DNA of 64,000 nucleotides, from the NCBI GenBank assembly GCA_949752745.1, contig OX457027.1, positions 15,925,916 to 15,989,915 of the forward strand, read 5' to 3'. Of the stretch, positions 42,093 through 60,901 are shown piece by piece. The DNA comes from Protula sp. h YS-2021. Its lineage: Eukaryota; Annelida; Polychaeta; Sabellida; Serpulidae. A program made the position numbers and the translations under genes. How positions within the stretch are numbered: position 1 is the first letter of the stretch; the number at the start of each line of letters is the position of its first letter. The notes below the pieces were generated by a model. The model saw only the letters and a list, made by a program, of their open reading frames with translations. It was not told the DNA's origin and searched no databases.

Positions 42093-45000
42093 CCATGTAT
42101 CAGAATAATTATATAAATGTCCAAATTTTCCAAGCACATATAAAGTTGTAATATTGCTCATTGTTATTTAAGCTTAGCTATGTTTCTTTGCTAACATATT
42201 GTTATATTATAATTAATGTAAATTTAACTTAGGTTTTGTATAAGGTTCTCCTGACAAATTCTAGGGCACCTTGTCTTTATCTTTGGTTTTCAATCAACCG
42301 GCACACTAACTGAAACCAAATTGATAATAATGATGTTGAACATTTTGAGAATCTGAAACTTAAAAAACTACATTTATCCAACTCTCCAGGTAAAAGGTTT
42401 GCGAAAAATGTGGTGCTTAGGACTCTTCTGCATTAAACGTGGTATATTAGGGTTTTGATCTTCACTTTCTAATTCTATTATTCTGGGTCAATGATCCATG
42501 AAATGTCCCTATTGTTTATGTTCACTCCAAAGTCATTACAAACGTAGTAGGTCATTCTTAGTTCGATCTTTATGCAAACAATAGTCTTATGTAAACAAAG
42601 GATGGCGTGATTATCAAACAAAGGTATTTTAGATGATTTTTATTCTAAGCAATATTGTGCAAGCAGCGGAATTTTAAGAAATACCACCAAGGAATCATAG
42701 TAAAATCAATTAATTTCATAATTTAAAAGTCCTCATTGATATTAACCAATATTTACATGAGCGATAACAAAAGACAATAATAAATTGCAAAATGAATCTT
42801 AACAATGATCTTGATATATAAGTTACGCTGGATCAAGTTTTACTCTAATATATAATTCTTTATCAGATCCTGATCCTAAACATTATATATAGCACAGTGA
42901 TATGACGATTCAAGTCACTTGAATTTATCATTGTCGATTGCACCAAAATGGTTTGTAATTGATTGAGATTGATCAAAATATATGAAAACACAACACAAAA
43001 CGTAGAAAATCGTTGCTAATGCCAGAAATCATTAGATTTAATAGTTTAATAGATACAATGAAACCACTATGCTTTTTTAAAGTTTTTCACCCTTGATCTA
43101 TTGGAATACCACATCCTCTCATTAATTAAACCTTTTTGTAGCACTTTTGTGCATTTTGTTAAGGAGTGTTGCCTTTTGTAATGAAGTGAACCCAGTAGAG
43201 CATCTCTACCATTCCAAACACCTAAAATAATAAATCTTTAAACCCATTTTTCAGCAAGAACAAATATTTGCAAAGAAGATGAATCGAACTAGGAATGACC
43301 TACTCTGACATTCTGACTCTGGGTGATTTCAAATATCAGAGTCCATCATGGATTATATATCCAGAGAAATAAGATTAGAAAATGGAGCACGAAACAGCAT
43401 TATACTAATCACAAACCTGGTTATTTACTGATTATTTGTCAATTTGATGCAATAAAGTTTAGCTTCGTTAATCTTGCTAAGTAGTTGCATGGCTTATAGT
43501 ACCCGCTACAATTTTAGCAGCTTGTCATGTTTTTTATTACTCTTTTATAAGTCAGTTTATTTTTGTATAACAGCCTCTCAAATTAAAGCAATTGGATTAT
43601 AGTACCCGCTACAATTTTAGCAGCTTGTCATGTTTTTATTACTCTTTTATAAGTCAGTTTATTTTTGTATAACAGCCTCTCAAATTAAAGCAATTGCAAC
43701 AACCTCTTCAAACTGTCGATAAACTCATTGATCATCTTGACTAAATTATCAACTCAAGAATGTCTAAAAATAATGTTATAAAAATGATATATTATACTGG
43801 GGAAAATGCAATGCTGCAGGTCAAATAAACTGCATATATGTTATGATACATCCTCATTGTTCACTATAAAATTATTTTTTCGGTAGATTAAAGACAATGC
43901 AAACTAAGTTCACACAACCCATTCTATAAACTTTTCAACTATTGCTCATACCCATTGCTGTAGCTGTGCATATATTTGTGCAAATATTTCTTAAATGTTT
44001 CTATCACACAATCTACCGCATTGTAAGGAAAACCATACATCTACAGTGCTGCAGAGGCAATAAATAATATTGTCAATAATTATAAATGTCATGATTTTGA
44101 CAAAAAAATTATATGCTATTTTAAATTGTAGAATCGTTAATAGAAGCGGAAGCTGAAAACACATTCATGTAGGAAACATTCATTTGAAATATTGCGAGTA
44201 CTCAATAAAACCTATATAGGATACACATCTTAATTTTTGTACTGTGCGCAAAACCATTTCACAAATTTGCAAAATATCATCAAATTTTTTCACAGTAAGC
44301 CCAACAAGGAAGTTTGAGAATACATTTAAAGTTCCTCGTTTTTTAGTTTACTGTCCCGTTTTGTTATACCACATGAAATGATCTGTCCCCCACCTACTTC
44401 TAACTTACATTAGCCAAAAAGATCTATGTTTTATAAAAGGGTGATAAGTTCCTTTTCATTCAAGCTCTTATTCATTATGATTTTGTTATAATTTTGTACA
44501 AGCCATTGGAATTTCTACTCATTAAAGATTAAAAAAACTCACAAAACACATTCACCGAACCGTTCATGGTACAATTCATATCACGGATCTTTGTCCGAGA
44601 ACAACAGAATTCGACAGTGGAGCATAAAACACACTACTCTCAAAGCAAATCTTTAATATTACTCTGCACCAGAAACTGGAACTGTGTACGTTAAATGTTG
44701 TTTAGATGCAAAAGTAAACTGGGCGAATGTGATTATATAAACCAAAAAAGGAAGAAAGCAACAATTAATTTGGTCATTGATACTACTGTGTTCGAGCAAA
44801 TTTATTTGATGTTTACACCGCTTCAGCTTGAAAGTTAATAAGCTCAAAAATGCATATGACTAATTGAATGTGAACATTTAGGCTGAGATGTATTGTCCAT
44901 TCTCGTTTAATTTTATTTTGATACTAATGTCCAGGTGCAAATTATAAATTTCTGAACTTCCGAGCAATACAATTACGAAAACGTTACCTAAATCTTTGAA

Positions 45001-45492
45001 TAATATGAAACATTGCACCATACGAAAGTTACGTGTAATACCTACTTTCTAATCAATTTACGACATTTAAGCTGACTCTATAAGACCATGTAGGAAACAT
45101 TCCATTTCAAAGATAGGAGAAGAAACAAGGTGTAATTTCTCCATTGAAAAATTAGAAAAAGTATCAAATCTTCCTAAGTTTGAATATTTTCATTTAGAAC
45201 TATTCAATCTACCCAGTCTGGTCAATTGGTTACCATGCGTATGGATGCCCAAGGATCCCTAAATATTGAGTGCAAATCTAGAAATAACACATGGTAATAC
45301 ATATGATTCCAAGTGGCCCCTAGGGAAATCTAGTTACTCAAGGCAAATTTCGGAATTCATTTGATCCCTAAGCTGTAGGAAACATTAGCGTACAAACAAA
45401 TAGACAATCATAATGGTGCTGTGATAAGCGCAGCCCCATTCGATGCATTTGTGAATATAACACAGTGTTACGTATTTTTAGAGCTAACGCTA
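42093..45492. other. Long non-coding stretch
   Basis: AT-rich with no supported coding sequence. It holds one recent tandem duplication (43494-43696), listed separately. Confidence 0.6.
43494..43696. repeat. Recent tandem duplication, 103-bp period
   Basis: Two adjacent copies of a unit starting TTATAGTACCCGCTACAATT and ending AATTAAAGCAATTG. They differ by a single T in a T-run plus the junction bases. Confidence 0.95.
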
Positions 45493-46533
45493 AATGCGAC
45501 CAAGTTGGGAGCCAAAAACAAATATTCCATATTTATAATTCTGAAAATGTTCAATCATAAAATCTTAAAATTTTACTAAAATACCTCACCACAGCATCCA
45601 ATCTCTATTGCGGTCAACTTCACAGGGCTGCTGTATTAACTTTTGATTGTTAAATTTGATGGTAATTGAAAAAAATAGCATCGTTGCTTCTGACAAAAAT
45701 ACCATCGAAGTCCCACCGTCGCTGTTTTAAGCGATTGGCTTACAAACATTCCGTGATATGCATGCAGTGCAAACAGCGGATGGAAAGGAAAACCTCTACT
45801 TCTCTCTTTGCTCCAATGCTATGAAGTATTATGCTTATATCTTATTTTAGTGTTGATTTTATTCTTCTGTAAAAACTATCACAAGCTTTAATATGCTCAA
45901 ATAGTGCTAAATTTTTTTGAGTGTTGCCGTGGTTTTAAACCTGTTTTGTACAAATATCAAAGAGAGATCACAGGTAACATTAGAAAATTCTCTAATATTA
46001 CGTTTATAAACAAGTAAAATGCTCAACGGATTTAATTATTTTCCACCGAAAATTCGGAATTAGCTTTTCCTCGCAAGTATCAGTGCTCTACCACAGATAT
46101 ACAGCGAACAAAGTGTAAATATTCCAGGCAGTAAAGTCAAAAGAAATACGATTTTTAAAGCCATGTCAAGGAACTTAGGAGACAATTTTAAATGCATCAT
46201 TGCCTACCGTCTAAGTCCAAGCCAGTCCCCTTCTACCTGAAATTTGTGCTACTGGAGCAGGCCAAGGGCAATCAGTCGAATATTTTACGGCGCATGCGGC
46301 TGTAAACCACGCTGGCATGTAATGGAATATTTTTGGTGCTATATTTCACATATTTCATACGTATTTCACGTTTAATTCTTTATCTCATACCTGTTGATAT
46401 TTAAAGGATTGGGCTATATGTTTAATTACACGTTTCTGATAAGGCCATAGCATATATATTTAACCTGTTATAAGTCAAGAAAGTGTTTAGGTAAAATTAC
46501 GTTGAAAGTATAAACCCAGTAAACTATTGCAGT

Positions 46534-46842
46534 GAATTTTAATTTACAAAAATTCCTTTTTGCAATTTATCACTTTATTATTCTGGAAAACAATGTGGTT
46601 GAGCGGTTGGGCGGTTAAGGCTTTGTTACTGGACAGTAAATCCAAGGTTCACTGAAACCTGCCTTACGGGAAGCCGGCAACATTTTTCCTGTTTATCGAA
46701 TTGATTGGCAGGCCAACAAAGTAGAATAGCCGACAAAATAAAGTGGCACGCAGCTTATGGGCTTTTGAATCATATTGTAACATAAGATCCTCTAACTCTG
46801 TCATAAACCACAAGGCGATAACCCCTATTTACCATACAAAGC
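46534..46842 (+). mobile_element. tRNA-derived SINE-like insertion in block copy 2
   Basis: About 300 bases absent from the equivalent point in copy 1 (near 29314). It includes GTGGTTGAGCGGTTGGGCGG then TTAAGGC (about 46595-46621), like the A-box region of a Leu/Ser tRNA, and AAGGTTCACTGAAACCTGCC (about 46644-46663), a distorted B box. The tRNA origin is inferred from these boxes. Confidence 0.5.
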
Positions 46843-48504
46843 TTCATTCTTCATCGTTTTATTTAAAGCAACAACATAGAATATGTACTTAGAATATATT
46901 ACATTGCTCTCCGCTTTCACAAGTACTTCTGAAATTAGGTTTCGTTAAGTTTTCGTTCTCATTGAAAAATGGATGCTTTATAGATTAAATGTGAAAATTA
47001 AATGTGAAATGTGAAAAAGGTGTTCTCGTGTGATAAAAATTACAGAAATTTTTCGAACTTGACACTCCACGTCTTGAGGGCGATTTGTAAAGTAATGGAC
47101 ACATATTACAACTAACTCCGCTTCTCCAGTTTACTATCAGACATTGTCACTTTCATATTGCACATTTTGAAAGCCACATTTTTAACTTATGTATTAATCA
47201 TGTCAAAGATCATGAGCAGTTTTTTTACATAGCGACCAAGCCTAGTTGTTATAAAAAATTCTTTTCAAGGAACTTTTAATGCTAGCTGTTTTTTGTCAGT
47301 CTCATAAGTCATTCTCTTCTTTTTTATTTTCTTTGTTGAAGTCAACACTGTGTTTTCATTGCGGCGTTCCGTACACAATGAATACGATTAGCCTGATATT
47401 TGAACAGTTATCAAATAAAGTTTGGGCTTTCTTATAACTTCTTATTTTGTTCTTATTTCTTCTTATTTGAAAGTGAATTTTGGGACGATAATGGTCGAAA
47501 CAAAGGGGGCTGCGTTGAGGGCAAAGTTATAATTTCAGTAAACAAAAATTTATATGACATCGTCCTTAACTGTTTCATGCGATCAAGCCCCGAATGCATT
47601 CACTATGTTGTGTTTTTATCACTCAGCATTTTGTCGTTATTCTCAGTTGATTTGACTGACCAGTCTGTTTTGCGACATTTTTTCATCATTGTGGGAGTTT
47701 TTATTTAATAAAATATGTACACTGTACAAACAGAAAACAAATAACAACAGAAAAAACTCACATAGATATATTATCTCTTACTAATGTAAATCAATATTTT
47801 ACAAACCATTTACTATGATGCCCTAAAACAGTATGCATCTCTATTAAAAAAAACTTTAGCACATATTTTATTTATAGTGCTCTTTCAAGACTTAAATGAT
47901 CTTCTAATTTTAAACTCCTGTTCTCTAACGTCGTTTTTTCTATTACTAATTCTTTATTTTGAATATCTTAAAGATAAAATAAAAAAGGGTGTTGTTTTAG
48001 TCAAGTAGATTCTATCGATATAAATTCGACTCTACAATAATACAAAATTTATCAGAAATTCACTTTCTATTTTGTCATTTTTGATAACACCAAACCGTTT
48101 ATTTCTCTTAGTTAATTGTAGATGTTTGTCACATGCGATATTTTGATTTAGCCAGTTCTCCAACAATTTCCAAAATAACTGAATATCTTAACAGTGTAAC
48201 AGTGTACAAATATGTGACTTAGATGGCAAAGCACTTTGAAGTTTAGGTATATTTCAGTTACTGAGGGGTTAAACGTCGAAATTATGTTACTCGCAGCATA
48301 TTGTTTATGGAGTATTTTGTAATTTCTCATGGTTGATTTTACATTTTTGTGAGCTATGTGATTTTGAAAAGGGTTCTGTCCATTCTGTACTGTCTAAAAA
48401 TATAAATTCGTTTTGCCCTCGTTAAATGCAGTATGGGATTGTTTTATATTGTTTTACCAAGAATGAATAAAATTGTTTAAGCTATGTTTTTACTACGTCG
48501 AAAT

Positions 48505-51060
48505 TTTGGTTTCTCGTTTAAAAAATTAATTCAGACGACAAATTTACAGCAATATTGCAGGAAGCTTGGGTTGATATTATTCTCTTCCATTCATGTGGGA
48601 TTGCTTCAATTAATCCGATTGCTTTTAATATATTAAGATAGCCATATTCATTTGCATGTTCCTTAATTGCTTTTGGGTTTATAAATTTTCCATTGTCATC
48701 AATAAGATCATTTATTTTAATAATGTTTGTTTTGAAGGGTTCGTCGAAATATATTGGTTTTCTATTTATTTGGATGTATTTATTGTACCAAATGCATTCA
48801 TCTAGAATATCCTGTATTGTTTTTGGATCTCTTTTATTTGCGTACCAATTATAGAGAATTTCAAAATTAAAATTTGACATTTCCTTATTCAAATAAGAAG
48901 GGTGCTTCGAGAGAGATTATGTTATGTTTAAGGGTAACTTCGGAAGATATTTTGACATAAATGCGAAAGAAAAGTTGTGTTGTAATTCCTTACGTCGTTT
49001 AATCCACATAAGTTTTTTGAACATCCAGAAAACTCTTTAAGTGAAGGTGGCGTAGCCCACCCTCTTTAAAGGTTTGTATGATTACTCCTTTTTGAATTAT
49101 AGAGGTCTTTTTACCCCACATAAATCTGTTTATGCTGTCATGTACTTCGTTTTGAAACCATTTTGAAGTGTGTGTGATATTAGTTATGTATATCAATTTA
49201 GGCAGGGCTAAGCTTTTTATGATAGTTATATTTCCCTTTAAAGAGAGATGTAACCGAGACCATTGTTCAAGAATTTTTTTAAGTCTTGTAATTTGAATAG
49301 ATATTTTCATTTATTTGATTTACAATGCTGTGATAACACATACCCAATGACTTAACTGGGCCTCTTGTCCATATCAACCCAAATTGATTACGGTACAAAT
49401 ATTTCAAGTTTACCCTACCAGTCAGCATTATTTCTGTCTTTTTTATGGTTTATTTTTAGACCAGAGCAGAAGTAGAATAGCCAAAACACATTAAGAGCAT
49501 TTCTTATAGATGCTATATCTGTAAATAGAAGGGTTATGCCATCAGCAAATAGACCTTGTTTAGCCGTCATGTTCTTTATTTTGATGCCTTTTATATTTTT
49601 ATTTTCTCGTATAGATATAGCTAAAATCTCAATTGCCAAAATAAATAAAAGACCTGAGAGAGGGTCTCCTTGGCGTACACCGTTGCAAATTTTGAAGTAT
49701 CTGCTTTTATTTCCATTATTTACGTCCTTATACATTACTTTGATCCATTGTTTTATGAAACCTCCAAAATTGTAGACTTCTAATGTTTAATAAATAAAAT
49801 TCGAATTTAATTTGTCAAAAGCCTTTTCAAAGTCTGTAAAGGCCAAAAACTCTTCTATATTTGTTTTATTTAAAAAATCTACGCAATCAATAACAGTGCG
49901 GCTATTATAGCCTATAAATCTTTTTCATAAAATCGTTTTGGTCTTTCGAAATCTAAGATGGGAGTATCTTTTGAAAACGTTGGACTAGACACCTAGAAAT
50001 AAGTTTAGCATCATAGTTTTGTCTGATAGATCTCAAGTTTGTTAGCAGAGTTGTATCTTTGTCTTTTTGGAAATCAATTTGATAATTCCTCTTTTCTGTT
50101 CGGTAGTTAAATTAAAACTAAAGTAACTGTATTCTTATGATTTCATTAACAGATTGCTTATATCTTTCCAAAAATAGACATAGAATTCTTTCGTTAGACC
50201 ATCGGTTCCGGGTGTCTTATCTTCTTTCATCTTCTTAAGGGTATCTGAAAGTTCGTGTTTGGTAATGTTTTCGTAGTTATCTTGTGATACTTTAGGATCA
50301 ACTTTGTACAGGTTTTCTTAGAACTTTCTTCGAGTACATCTTGTGGATTATTTATATCTACGCCTTGGGAATTTTTTTATAGTACGTAAGCATTTTTCAT
50401 TGTATGTTTGTTTCTCTAGGTTAAAGAATGTCTTTGAATCCTTTTGATCATACTCAAATGGACCTTGCTGCGGATATAGTGTCCCTAGGCTTCTTTTTGC
50501 TCTAAAAGTTCAAGTTCTGTTTTTCCATTGTTTAGTTCAAAATTCAGTTCGTTTAAAGTGTTGTTGTCAAAAGTTGCAGAGAGCTTAACTTCTATTTCCG
50601 CTATTTTTTAGATTTTCTCTATTACGCTTTTGCTTTAAGGTTATACTTTTTGAATACCGTATAGGTTCTTTACGTATGCAATATTTTACGTACTCCCATT
50701 GGGAATGAGGATTTAGATCAGACGAGGCCTGCACACTATTTTTTAAAACATCTATCTTTTATCAATTTGGCAAATGTACAATTCGTCTTTTAATAGACAG
50801 GATGGACATTTCCGGTATCCCATCTTTTATTAGTCGAAGTAATTTCAATTTGTAATAAGAGCGCATTTTTATCAGACCTTATATTGGGTATTATTTCAAT
50901 GTTCAGTGATTTTATGTATATATTGAAGCATTTCAAGACAGTAGGACTTGTAACAAGATTTTTCGAGTAAATGCTTAAGTTAAAATTAGATACATTTCTT
51001 ATATAGTAGTTATTATATAACAGCTTAGTTGGCTGTTAGCTACATTTATTTTGTGGCAAT
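48505..51060 (-). pseudogene. LINE ORF2 relic (L1/Tx1-like), copy in block 2
   Basis: The same order and family as the relic at 30535-33130. KTPGTDGL near 50190, motif B GVRQGDPLSG near 49665, a damaged motif C (FADGITLL, where FADD would be expected) near 49540, thumb GNITIIKSLALPKLIYITNI near 49230, and C-terminal KEMSNFNFEILYNWYANKRD near 48870. Heavily frameshifted. Confidence 0.75.
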
Positions 51061-51606
51061 CGAACAAAAAGGATTAATTTGACTACAGTCTTATTCCTTA
51101 ATCAAACGTACTACTGGATTTTCTCAAATATATACGCTGCTCTGTGTTAGAATTGTGGTGTTGCAAACACCAACCGGGCCTCATAAAAAAGAGGTTATAA
51201 GGTTGTGATCTTGGGACATAATTTCAATCTAGTTTCTTATTCATCTAATAATGATGCCATACCGAAAATGTAACATTTAATGGTCCCAGTTTTTTCTTCA
51301 ATTTCCAAATGGAGTATTTTATTACCTGTGGCATAATTTTATAGTGAAATACGCATATCGATTGCCTGGACGGATTTCCCTTCACCGATTTCCCTCGCCT
51401 ACCCCTCCCCCACACTCTACCAACCTTGTGAACCTCAATTGCACGATGTTAAGACGATTTTTTTCAGATTTGACGAAGGTAATGGTCCATGTTAAAATTA
51501 TATGGACAATGATACGTTGAAAGTTTCTCCGGGGACATATTTGAGTCTTGATTCTTACCCCTCTCTCTCTCCAAAGCAAAATTAGAAAAAGCAGCAATCC
51601 GAAAAA

Positions 51607-56159
<4,553 letters not shown>

Positions 56160-58164
56160 AACTCAGTCTGCTGTAAGCCTAAGTTTGGCCGATTTCAGAG
56201 AACTGCAGAAACTATTAACATCACGAGAAATCTTACAAGCTGCAGGTGAAGGATTGGAAAGCGGTGGTGGAGCACTAATTAAATCCGATAATTTCGCAAC
56301 AGTTATGTATTTCTGACTTTCATTGTCTGTGTTACTTTCAATTTCCTTGCAGTGTTGCAATAGTTCTAGGATAACAAATGGGGAAATGCAAATCGCAATC
56401 GGTTTCAAGATTATTTGTTCCTGAATGTGTCACTCTCCGACGAAATATGGGAATTCAACTGTGGCTCATGGCTCATTGTTGTCATTGTTGCTTTGGTAGT
56501 TAGGTTGTGCAATTCACTAAAATAAAGTAACATCTCTTTATAAAAAGAGGATATTTGAAAACTTCCAGCGTTGAAATTCGAGTGCAAAATAAGGGCCAAT
56601 CCCCCGTATTCGTCAAATTCACTATGTATTATGGCACTGCTAAGGTTTTTAACCCACAGTCTGGACAACCATGCCAACCTTAACGATTTTTGCACAACAA
56701 TCGAATTTTTGCGATCGAATACCCCTGCATCAAAGTCCACGATCAAGGATTTATGCTTAATCGTACTGGGTTTATTGGACCAAATGAAAGCATTTATCAA
56801 CGACTGGGCCCGGGCCAGATCAGCGTGTGCACAAGAGACGTTACTCAAGCTGTATATTAAATTTGACATTCCCATAGTTTTAGATATGTTAACTTTCCCC
56901 AGCAGTGTAAGACCCCTCTGACTCCATAAATTAAAACGTGTTGCAAGTTTTGTTATCTTATCCAAAATGTGTACTTTGTTACACTTTTCCGTTGCATGAC
57001 CTACTTTTAGGCCTGTGATGTTCTCTTCATTTCTAACTGATTAGGAAAGAGGCTCAACACATAAAATAAACAGCGTTGTCGACAATGGACACCCTTGTCT
57101 AACACCACGTTGAACTTCGAACCAGCCACACGAATAACCATTGTTTATAACAGTGCTAGAGATATTATTATAACATGTAGCTACCCGAAACGAAACATTA
57201 AAATTAAAATATTCCAATACTTTATACATGAATTTTCACTCGATACTATCGAATGCTTTTTCAAAATTTAAGAGCAAAAGTAGACCTGTCTGTTGTTTCT
57301 TGTTTACTTTATTAATGACATCTTGGATTAGCCTACTATTTTCTCCTATGTAGCGTCCCTTATAATACCTCGCCTTTGGGACTGCAAAAGTTTACCTTGT
57401 TCAGCAACATAATTAAATGTCTGTATTAACAAGCCTCCTAATTGCGGCCAAAAGGTTTTATAAATATCCGGACTCAAGCCATCACAACCAGGGCTTTTTA
57501 AGTTCGACATGCGATCCAAAGCCTTTTTACATTCGGCTACAGACACAGGGCCTTAACAAAGTATTCTGTCTTCTTCTGAAAGCTTTTTTATACCTCGTGA
57601 ACTAAAAATTTTGTTGAGATCCATGTTGTTTAAATCAGGATGTGTTGTTTGATATAGATTACAATATAAGCGCTTTAGGTCACGGAGGATAAGAATGGGA
57701 TCTAATATGATGTCATTATTGACTTTTAATCAATCTACTGTTTTCTTATCGTAAAGTTCTTTTTCCTTGTTATAAAAGTATTTGTTACTTTTTTCATTTT
57801 TTCTATATATTCAACTTTTGATCGGACACGGGCTCCTTGTTCTTTGTAGGTGTTAATATCCGAAAGCATGCTTTTACAATTGAAGTATTCAGCTCAAGCC
57901 GCCCTTATTTATCAGCCCAGTGGTTGCAAACCTTTAAACCCTTCTTAAACAAAGTCATTGTTCCTCTTGCCTTAGAGGTGTAGTGGCTAAAAGTTGCATT
58001 GCCCTCCCATTCTTTTTTCTTCATTTTTCTTCAATATCCGGAGAACTGTGACTTTCTTGAATGAAGAGAACATCAAATTCCTTACGTTTTAGGAAAAAGA
58101 AAATCTCTCTACGCTTTTTTGTATCACGCAGCCCTCTTACATTTAAGCTATAGTACTTAGCCAT
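56160..58164 (-). pseudogene. Tx1/L1-type LINE ORF2 relic with internal deletions, minus-strand copy
   Basis: The start ATG is at 58162-58164 (MAKYYSLNVRGLRD), with endonuclease motif FIQESHSS (about 58050). KSPGCDGLSPDIYKTFW lies near 57490 and motif B GVRQGCPLS near 57090. The part with RT motif C is missing: the frame resumes only about 80 bases later with LWSQRGLTLLGKVNISKT (56965-56411). Related to the copies at 19.7 and 24.3 kb by the GKxxISKxxGxSNLIYSLSN segment. Confidence 0.82.
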
Positions 58165-59789
58165 TTTTTGTAATATTTCTAAGGTTACATAACCCACTAT
58201 GCATGTTAATAGAGATTTTCGTTTGTAAAATTACGCTTGTCGACTTAATATGACTGCGCTCTTTGAGACAAAAACTTACTACAACATAAACATTGACACA
58301 AATGTACAATAGATGAAACATAAGCAAAAATGTATGAATCGAGGTATAATTGACAAAACATAGCATGATTTGTTTTAACGTATAAAGGTCATATAATTTA
58401 ATGTAAATGCCATTGTTAAGGCTAAAAAAACTCATATATTAGAACATTAGAGTATTTTACTGTCATCCTGATTAATTTAAGTGTTGGGTCAATTCGTGGA
58501 AAACCTTAAACGGCATACACTTTTATGGTAAACGGTAACACATTGCATTGTAAAACGGGATAAAGAGAACGCTATGTTTAGACCCAATTGAGGTAACTGC
58601 ATGTTGGGGTTTCATATGAAAATATATAATTTTGTTCTTGCGAAAGAGGGGTTTGTCGAAAACCCAAACAACACCTGTTCGGATAGGCTGAAGATTTTCC
58701 ATACGAAGGAATAACAATGGCTGGGTCACCTCAATTTGGCCTGTCTATAGATTTTTTATGTTATGTTGTTTTTGTGTTATTCAACAATCACCAAAAACTC
58801 CATACCGATTTAAACATGGAACGAGACGAGATTTTTTTGCAGCTATGGCTGTTTCAGGCGTGTACCCTCGTTCACGTGGAGTTTGTAGAAAGTTCGCTTT
58901 TTTTTTGTTTTTATCGGGTTATTGGAGTAAATTAAATGTATACACCTCGCCCCTTCCTCATGCTCACTAGTGAATACCATCTGGAAGGCTTTAGAAAACA
59001 TTGAGAAAGGTTGATTTAGTATGGAATTTTTGTCCTAATAACCGTTCACAAGTACCGCAGAAAGTAAACTAGGATACCAGGAGACGGAAAATATCCTACC
59101 TGAAATATCCCGCTCACAAAATGCGGTAGAGGTGATCGGCAGGAGTAACAAGAACAAAAGACCCTCAATTTTCTGAACTCAAAGTGATCTAAAAGACGAG
59201 AGTTTGTTTTCGCCTTCCTACTTGTTTTATCATGCAAACTGACCAACGTCAAGAATCAATAAATATATTCAAGTCTACGACATGAAACAAAATATTGCTT
59301 TCCATAGTACATCAAACTTTACATACATCCTACCATTCGTCCATCATAGCAGTCACGTGCCTTATTTAATCAATCAATCACCTAGTGTCACACACACACC
59401 TTGTTGTTTACCCACTGCGATGGCATTCAAAGTTATGCGTAGTTTCAAATTATGAACTAAGCGAGGGTGTTACCAAAATCTCTGAAGGACCAAACCAACT
59501 CTGAATAAAAAAACTAAAACGCTCAAGGAGCACATTCTTTGGCTTAAGGTTAAAGTATTACATATATAGTAGCAAAAATAATTATAATTAGGTCCGGCAT
59601 CAAATCAAACACTCGTTACATTTGACAGCTGACTTCGTACCTTTTCTCAAATGATTCCCAGATGATTTTTCCCGTGGAATTGCAAATGGTCTAATTGAGG
59701 GTCGTCCATCCGTTTGCCAGTTGAGAAAAAAATGTCGTAAGGATTGCTTTCTAATAGGCGTCTTGAAGAAGTTGCAATCAGCTCTGCTT
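58165..59789. other. Gap between LINE ORF1-like and ORF2 frames
   Basis: About 1.6 kb without supported coding sequence. A gap of about 1.5 kb also separates the NADAR end (22721) and ORF2 start (24264) on the plus strand, but I see no convincing sequence similarity between the gaps. Confidence 0.45.
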
Positions 59790-60901
59790 TTAGATGGTCG
59801 TTCTGTTAAAACTTGCCTTCTCCGTGATAATAAGGAGACTACTTTGCTCTGCGTTGTTCCTAGCCTGGAGTTTTCTTCCTAGTCGCTTCATTACCACTGG
59901 GTTTGATTCCTTCATAATAGCCTGTGCTGTTATAAGGTCCCCGCTATTTCTGGCCTTACAATATTGGTATGCTTGCTCAACACAACGAAATGTAAAATCG
60001 GCCTTGTAGAAATTGCTTGACGGAGACAGGTATCCATTGAAGCGCACTCGACTATCGGTTTTCACAGTGTGACCAGTATCTACCAGCCCGGCTTGATTTA
60101 TATTGTCTACTGTGTATAACCGTCCCTTAAATTTAACCATTTTGGCATGTGGATCAAGACGTTTTGCGTCGGGAAGCGACTTTGCGAGATAATCGAGGAT
60201 TTGTGTGACTGCCTGGGACACATCCTGTCCTACAAAAATGCCTGAACCTTTAAGAATCTGGGAATTCTGTAAAACGTAACGTTTTTCCGCCACTGACTTA
60301 AATCGTGCTACTATCCCCGCGGGCTTTGATGGGTCGCTCTTAACTATGCGATGAGCGACGTCTATTGAGTTTGGCATATTGATATGCATTTTTGTTCGGA
60401 TTATAGCGTCGAGAACATCCTTACAGTTCTCACCTTCTCTCTCCTGCACCCCTTCAAAAACAAGGTTAACCTTGCGGGAAGTGGTTTCCAAACGCTCGAT
60501 GACCCCTTTTAGAATCCGATAAATATCGGCCAAGGAACGCCGCGGATCCTCACACTGCTGTTTGATGACCGCTTATTGATTTGCAAATTCCGCATTACTA
60601 TTTCCTTCTCGTCAGCAGGACTACGGTCTTCAAGTACCTGTATCCTTTTCTCCAGGCTGTTGTCAAGGCTCTGCATTGAATTAAGCTTTTTGGTATTTGG
60701 AATGTGCTGCATATCAGAGATAGACGAATAAATCTCGTTTTCTCGCACAAACAGCAGTTGTTCACGTACCGCTTTTTTAAAGAAAATGCACAGATAAATA
60801 TCTTTTACTTGTTTAAAGTTGTAAGAGGTTATAAAGTAAGAGACTGTAAAGGTGAATTCATTAAAGCGGCGTAACTGTCTGCACTGCTTAAGCGTCATCA
60901 T
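59790..60901 (-). pseudogene. LINE ORF1-like protein: coiled coil, RRM and truncated NADAR domain
   Basis: L1-type ORF1 proteins are RNA chaperones that coat LINE RNA. The upstream frame (to about 60540) gives a coiled coil (NSMQSLDNSLEKRIQVLED). After a frameshift the downstream frame has an L1 ORF1-type RRM (KVNLVFEGVQEREGENCKDV ... DVAHRI ... ARFKSVAEKRYVL) and the following C-terminal segment. At 59859-60047 come VRFNGYLSPSSNFYKADF, VEQAYQYCKA and KRLGRKL: the N-terminal half of a NADAR domain. The frame ends soon after without the C-terminal NADAR motifs. The start of the gene is uncertain. The fusion is unusual to me. Confidence 0.68.
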
